Shown piece by piece: positions 60,157 through 64,000 of a stretch of DNA of 64,000 bases. The DNA lies in contig JAFIEV010000082.1 in assembly GCA_020832305.1 (NCBI GenBank), positions 248,001-312,000 on the forward strand, given 5' to 3'. The translations under genes were made by a program, and so were the position numbers. Every line of letters begins with the position of its first letter. The first letter of the stretch is position 1. The DNA comes from Cyclobacteriaceae bacterium. GTDB lineage: Bacteria; Bacteroidota; Bacteroidia; Cytophagales; Cyclobacteriaceae. The notes below the pieces were generated by a model. It had not been told where the DNA came from and ran no database searches. It was given only the letters and a program-made list of their open reading frames with translations.

Positions 60157-61842
60157 TTAAAAATCATGTATAATACGTGCGATATTCCATCGTAAACTGG
60201 CTGATAAAAAGGTAGTTTCCTGAGGCTGAGATTGATTTTCTTTTTCTTTGTTTCTCATAATGAGCCGCAGGTCGGCAAACATATTGTGTTTTAAGTGATA
60301 TGAAAGGGTAAGGTCCATATAAGATTGACGGGTTGAAATGCCCTGACCAATTTTATTCCCATAATTTTGTTCGCGGGTAGTATAGGGTTTCATTATGTCG
60401 GTTCCCCAATTGGTATTTGCCTCATCAGATCCGTAATTAAGCCACACAAATAATCCATTAAAGGACAACCTTGGCAAGGGCTGGTAACGGATGATGCTGA
60501 GAAATTCCCTGAAATTGGCACCAATAGGATGTGCCAGCGGCATTCGGTAATGTGTGTAGTTGGTAAATACTCCCACATGGGTGTATGTGTAAGGTCTGGC
60601 TGTATTGAATTCAAGTTGAATATCTAAATTATCAACACCCAAGACATCAATATATTTCAGTCCGGCTTGCGCTGCAAATTTATTGGCCCACCATCCATCT
60701 CTGGCCCTAATTTCTTTAAGATAAAATTCATCAAGCAAAAACTGACCATATAATGACAGGCTGTTGAAAATGTTCCATCGGGCATCCAGACCCACCTTCA
60801 TGCTATACGGACTACCGCCCTGGTGCTCAAGGGCTCTGTAAAAAATGATGGGGTTGAGATATTCAAAATCCAGTGACTGGTTTAACGAATCACCTATAGA
60901 TACCGCTTCAAATAAACCTATATTAAAATTTTTGGTGATGTTGGTACTCAGGTGATGTGCTACAAAATATTTTCTGGGATATTTATCAAATCTCAGTCCT
61001 GTAGCGACCCCACGTACATCTGCATAAGTTTGGGCAAAAATGTTTGTGTAGTTGAGCTTCCAGATTTTAGTATTTATTTTGGCAAAGGTGTAATTATTGG
61101 TAAAATCTGATAGCATGACTGACCTGTGCCCATTTCCTATAAATAATTTGTCATAGCCAAATTGAAAATTTACATAATCATCAACCAGATCAAAACTTAT
61201 ATATCCTCTGGGTGTAAAATAATCAACACCTTGGTCGCCAAATCTTTTCCAGAAACCTTCATTGGGAACCACCTGCCGCTCGTTGATGTAATCTCTGACA
61301 TAGGTAGGAAAAGTGGCTTGGGTAGTACCAATAAAGGAATAAAATCCAACTTTACGGTTGATCATGCCCCTGAGTTCTGCGCCTCGTGTGTTTACATAAT
61401 TGGTTAAACCGGCACCTCTTTCTCTTCCACCACTAAAATGAATAACCGGACTAAGATGTAGATCAAGACCACCTTCATCTACATAAAACAGATCTGATTT
61501 CTTTTTGTAAAAATGTCGCCAAATGGGCTTTTTACTTTCGTTGAAATTGTACTTACTCCATTCCCAGTTGTCGTTGGAGAGATACTGAAGGTTAAATTTA
61601 TCAGCATCTGACAACCAGGCTGTGCTGTCATCGAGCAGTTCATCTGTCATTTTCGCCACACCTTCACGGGTGTAGGGACGCATGGTACTGTGAAAGTAAG
61701 GTGAAAAAGCTCCACTTTTTATTTCATACCTTTCAATAAGATGATAATAATCCCGGTTGAGTGGAATATTGGTACTTTGGCCAAAAAGCCTGAAAGATCC
61801 CAACATTAAAAGGGCTAAAATAATAATTTTAATATTTTGCAT
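60157..61842 (-). CDS. RemB/Wzi-like outer-membrane protein
   Basis: A 561-residue exported protein from the ATG at 61842, with signal peptide 'IKIIILALLMLGSFRLFGQ' followed by Ser. The mature start 'NIPLNRDYYHLIERYEIKSG' is characteristic of the capsule-assembly Wzi-like/RemB proteins of Bacteroidota. The remainder is rich in aromatic residues and alternating strands ('VGFYSFIGTTQATFPTYVRD', 'FQFGYDKLFIGNGHRSVM') and should form an outer-membrane beta barrel. RemB of Flavobacterium johnsoniae is a mobile cell-surface gliding component and Wzi holds capsule. An in-frame TTG at 61869 is an unlikely start. It lies 11 bases before the ABC exporter gene, so the two may work together in surface polysaccharide export. 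Confidence 0.83.
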   Translation of the reverse strand: MQNIKIIILALLMLGSFRLFGQSTNIPLNRDYYHLIERYEIKSGAFSPYFHSTMRPYTREGVAKMTDELLDDSTAWLSDADKFNLQYLSNDNWEWSKYNFNESKKPIWRHFYKKKSDLFYVDEGGLDLHLSPVIHFSGGRERGAGLTNYVNTRGAELRGMINRKVGFYSFIGTTQATFPTYVRDYINERQVVPNEGFWKRFGDQGVDYFTPRGYISFDLVDDYVNFQFGYDKLFIGNGHRSVMLSDFTNNYTFAKINTKIWKLNYTNIFAQTYADVRGVATGLRFDKYPRKYFVAHHLSTNITKNFNIGLFEAVSIGDSLNQSLDFEYLNPIIFYRALEHQGGSPYSMKVGLDARWNIFNSLSLYGQFLLDEFYLKEIRARDGWWANKFAAQAGLKYIDVLGVDNLDIQLEFNTARPYTYTHVGVFTNYTHYRMPLAHPIGANFREFLSIIRYQPLPRLSFNGLFVWLNYGSDEANTNWGTDIMKPYTTREQNYGNKIGQGISTRQSYMDLTLSYHLKHNMFADLRLIMRNKEKENQSQPQETTFLSASLRWNIARIIHDF

Positions 61843-61937
61843 AGTGCAGATTTTACAAAAACCCATCAAAAGTAGTTATAATTATATTTATTTGCATTTC
61901 ATTATAAAATATAAGCCTTGTTTAATTTACAGCATTT

Positions 61938-62306
61938 ATGCAAACTCAGCGAACAGACATAGAAATCGAAAGAAAATGGTTCAAACTTCTCAACACACTT
62001 AAAAAAAGCATTGGAAAGAAACCAGCTGATATCAATAGTGTTTTGTTTTTGATTGGCGTTCAGGAACTGGGCAAGGGAGTACACAATTACTCCAAAGAAC
62101 AAAAGCAGGATTTGATGCACATAGCCATCTGCAAAGTATTAAGTTATTCGGGATTTTATGAACTGGAGGGTCTAGATGAACAAGGATGGCCGCATTGGAG
62201 ACTCGTTAAAAAGTTACCGCATTTTGATATCCTCGAACAGGAAAAATTGTTGAAAATGCATATTCTGGAATATTTTGAAAACGAATTAGGCTGGTTGGAA
62301 GAATGA
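61938..62306 (+). CDS. Hypothetical protein overlapping exonuclease III gene
   Basis: A 122-residue soluble, charged protein with no signal peptide. It is probably mostly helical: 'ERKWFKLLNTLKKSIGKKP', 'SVLFLIGVQELGKGVHNYSK', and a closing 'LEQEKLLKMHILEYFENELG'. I do not recognise the family, although it looks like a conserved protein of Bacteroidota rather than a chance frame. Its last four bases overlap the exonuclease III start as ATGA (62303-62306), so the two are translated together, which suggests a part in DNA repair or nucleic-acid processing. That is inference from position only. Confidence 0.72.
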   Translation: MQTQRTDIEIERKWFKLLNTLKKSIGKKPADINSVLFLIGVQELGKGVHNYSKEQKQDLMHIAICKVLSYSGFYELEGLDEQGWPHWRLVKKLPHFDILEQEKLLKMHILEYFENELGWLEE

Positions 62307-63067
62307 GAATTGTATCTTACAATGTAAATGGCATACGTGCCGCAATACAAAAGGGTTTTATTGATTGGGTAAATGAAGATGGCGCAGATATAATATGCCT
62401 GCAGGAAGTAAAAGCAGAGAGTAATCAGCTTGAACTGGAGGTGCTTAGAAATAAGGGCTACCATATTTACTGGAACAGTGCCGTCAAGAAAGGATACAGT
62501 GGTGTTGCCATATTCAGTAAAATTCCGGTAAATAATGTAGAATATGGTAGCGGACATGAAAATTACGACAAGGAGGGTAGGATATTGAGGGTCGATTTTA
62601 ATGATTTCTCATTGATGTGCGTTTACGTGCCTTCAGGATCAAGCGGTGAGGAACGTCAGAATTTTAAAATGCAATGGCTCGATTATTTTCATAATTATGT
62701 ACATGATTTACTTCAAAATCATGCAAGAATGATTATTTGTGGAGATATAAACATATGTCACCGGCCTATAGATATTCACAACCCTGTATCGAATAAGAAT
62801 TCGTCGGGTTTTTTACCTGAGGAAAGAGAATGGCTGGGAAAATTTATAGAATCGGGGTTTATCGACTCCTTTAGGCATATTCATCAGGATGTACCTCATA
62901 AATATAGCTGGTGGAGTTATCGGGCCAATGCAAGGGCCAAAAACCTGGGATGGCGTATTGATTATCATTTGGTAAGTAATACTATGAAAAATGATATAAT
63001 TTATGCAGATATCTTACCTGAGGTCAGGCATTCTGACCATTGTCCGGTTGTATTGGAAATCAGGTAA
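62303..63067 (+). CDS. xth: Exodeoxyribonuclease III (ExoA/Xth family)
   Basis: A 254-residue AP endonuclease/3'-5' exonuclease for base-excision repair. The exonuclease-endonuclease-phosphatase fold is clear: 'RIVSYNVNGIRAAIQKGFID' (metal ligand Asn), 'ADIICLQEVKAESNQ' (Glu), 'GYSGVAIFSK', 'MIICGDINICHRPIDIHNP' (Asp and Asn), 'YSWWSYRANARAKNLGWRID' and 'EVRHSDHCPVVLEI' (the catalytic Asp-His pair). Length and sequence fit the ExoA-like group of Gram-positive bacteria and Bacteroidota. It is translationally coupled to the upstream unknown gene and is followed by a binding lipoprotein gene 57 bases later. ATG at 62303 is secure. Confidence 0.95.
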   Translation: MRIVSYNVNGIRAAIQKGFIDWVNEDGADIICLQEVKAESNQLELEVLRNKGYHIYWNSAVKKGYSGVAIFSKIPVNNVEYGSGHENYDKEGRILRVDFNDFSLMCVYVPSGSSGEERQNFKMQWLDYFHNYVHDLLQNHARMIICGDINICHRPIDIHNPVSNKNSSGFLPEEREWLGKFIESGFIDSFRHIHQDVPHKYSWWSYRANARAKNLGWRIDYHLVSNTMKNDIIYADILPEVRHSDHCPVVLEIR

Positions 63068-63080
63068 ATAAACTATATTT

Positions 63081-63106
63081 ACCCAAAATATTACTATTAT
63101 TTGGGT
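63081..63106 (+). repeat. Inverted repeat, possible weak terminator or operator
   Basis: ACCCAAAATA (63081-63090) and TATTTGGGT (63098-63106) pair over 9 bases with one extra A and a 7-base loop. It is 14 bases after the exonuclease gene and just before the ABC lipoprotein start. There is no long U-tract, so its function is uncertain. Confidence 0.35.
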
Positions 63107-63124
63107 TATTAAGTCAAACTGAGA

Positions 63125-64000
63125 ATGAAAATTATTAGTATAAGCTGTACATCTGCCCTATGTTTCATCTTGCTTTTTTCAGGATGTGGTGGTAAACAGG
63201 AAAGAAGTATTGATCAATTGCTGGAAGTAAAAGGTGAAAGATATGCAGGGGGGGTGTTCAGGCTAAATGAATCGGAATATATTAAAAACCTGTTTCCCCA
63301 TAATATAACAGATGCCTATTCTTATCGAGTAGCTCAACAGATTTACGAGGGCTTATTTAAATTCGACGTTGAAAACCTTGATGTTGTAAATAATCTGTGC
63401 GAAAGCTGGGAGGTTGATGAAAATCTGACCCGATATACATTCACACTCAAAAAAGGTGTGATGTTTCACGATGATCCTTGCTTTGAAAATGGGAAGGGAA
63501 GGGAAATGACGGCCGCAGATGTAGCATATTGTTTTACCCGGTTGTGTACAAAAAGTCAAAATAATCAGAATTTTGCCACATTAACAGAAATTATTAAAGG
63601 TGCCTCTAAATATTATGAAGCTTCAAAAAGTGGTCTTTCACCCGTATTCGAAATTGAAGGAATAAAAGTTATCGATAAATACCGTATTGAATTAAGCCTA
63701 AATGAACCCAATGCTTTATTAATTGTTCATCTTGCAAGACCAGGTTGTTATATTTACCCAAAAGAAGCAGAGGAAGCTTATGGCTTAGATATGCGGATTC
63801 ATACAGTAGGCACAGGCCCTTTTTATCTGAGCAATGTTGATGAAGACATTTCACTGATTTTAAAGCGCAATGAAAATTACCATCAGGCTGATCAGTATGG
63901 TAATCCTTTACCATATCTGAATGCTTTAAGTATTACTTTCATTAAAGATAAAAAATCAGAATTGTTTGAGTTCAGAAAAGGTAACCTCGATATGATTTAC
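63125..64000 (+). CDS. Peptide-type ABC transporter substrate-binding lipoprotein (3' end outside window)
   Basis: Open to the window end without a stop: 292 codons are visible. The start at ATG 63125 gives a lipoprotein signal, 'SALCFILLFSGCGGKQ', with the lipobox Cys in F-S-G-C. The fold is the SBP_bac_5 group (DppA/OppA): 'IYEGLFKFDVENLDVV', 'LCESWEVDENLTRYTFTLKK', 'GREMTAADVAYCFTRL', 'TVGTGPFYLSNVDEDISLIL'. Such proteins bind oligopeptides or nickel complexes for ABC import from the periplasm; substrate unknown. Permease and ATPase genes, if present, lie past the window. In Bacteroidota these proteins sometimes occur alone. Confidence 0.88.
   Translation, partial: MKIISISCTSALCFILLFSGCGGKQERSIDQLLEVKGERYAGGVFRLNESEYIKNLFPHNITDAYSYRVAQQIYEGLFKFDVENLDVVNNLCESWEVDENLTRYTFTLKKGVMFHDDPCFENGKGREMTAADVAYCFTRLCTKSQNNQNFATLTEIIKGASKYYEASKSGLSPVFEIEGIKVIDKYRIELSLNEPNALLIVHLARPGCYIYPKEAEEAYGLDMRIHTVGTGPFYLSNVDEDISLILKRNENYHQADQYGNPLPYLNALSITFIKDKKSELFEFRKGNLDMIY

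Noticed and set aside
61843-61869. TTG start extending the RemB-like protein
   Set aside because: It would put nine residues before a good signal peptide; ATG at 61842 is more natural. The same reasoning applies to TTG codons at 22871, 26064, 42949 and 49429.
1-64000. CRISPR arrays, tRNA or rRNA genes, insertion sequences, prophage or integrase genes
   Set aside because: Looked for regularly spaced repeats, cloverleaf-like GTTC loops, transposase motifs and phage genes on both strands; nothing supportable was seen.

Overview
The window is about 64 kb of chromosome from a member of the Bacteroidota, most likely a free-living, probably gliding bacterium of the Cytophagales or a neighbouring order. 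The evidence is a PorP/SprF protein paired with a giant PKD-repeat protein that carries a type B type IX secretion tail, a RemB/Wzi-like outer-membrane protein, a CusA-TolC fusion, promoter-like sequences close to the Bacteroidota pattern TTTG-N19/20-TAnnTTTG, a menaquinone gene (menB), AddAB in place of RecBCD, and a low-GC appearance. I see no tRNA, rRNA, CRISPR array, insertion sequence, integrase or phage gene. This is ordinary core and accessory chromosome.

Layout, left to right. (1) 1-3754: a sugar block with a ROK kinase (cut by the window edge), a FucP-like MFS sugar transporter, a XylR/AraC regulator and methylglyoxal synthase. (2) 3774-8463, leftward: a T9SS pair, SprF-like protein plus secreted PKD adhesin. 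(3) 8906-12733: methyltransferase and ApbE flavin transferase (leftward), then a DUF6787-like protein, a patatin phospholipase and a second methyltransferase (rightward). (4) 12727-18692, leftward: a heavy-metal RND efflux operon made of a His-bearing small exported protein, a CusA-TolC fusion and an adaptor lipoprotein. (5) 19134-25231: an unknown small protein and two secreted glycosidases (GH92 with LamG, GH95-like). (6) 25270-33453: AAC(3)-type acetyltransferase, an ATP-cone nuclease, a saccharopine-dehydrogenase-like reductase, two near-identical exported Gfo/Idh/MocA oxidoreductases flanking a Sde182-like nucleoside-hydrolase-fold protein, and DUF2147. (7) 33624-35760, leftward: LMW phosphatase, fructosamine-kinase homologue and RpiA, a plausible protein-deglycation set. 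(8) 35959-42928, leftward: AddB, AddA, PanB. (9) 43141-50517: acyl-CoA oxidase-like protein with a TerB-like N-terminus, a TRAP transporter with an aldo/keto reductase, and MenB. (10) 50545-57135, leftward: UvrA, lytic transglycosylase, LOG-like protein, TIGR01777 protein and adenosine kinase. (11) 57317-64000: aldo/keto reductase, MsbA-like ABC exporter, RemB-like protein, an unknown protein overlapping exonuclease III, and the start of a peptide-type ABC binding lipoprotein that runs off the end.

The most rewarding items are the deglycation-like cluster (ribose-5-phosphate isomerase beside a FN3K/LMW-PTP pair), the ATP-cone plus PD-(D/E)XK protein, the CusA-TolC fusion with a signal-peptide-like junction, and a rightward intrinsic terminator with no rightward gene before it (possible small RNA). 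None of these is certainly new. I did not find a clear undescribed defence or mobile system. Identities rest on motif recognition by eye; no database search or alignment was run.
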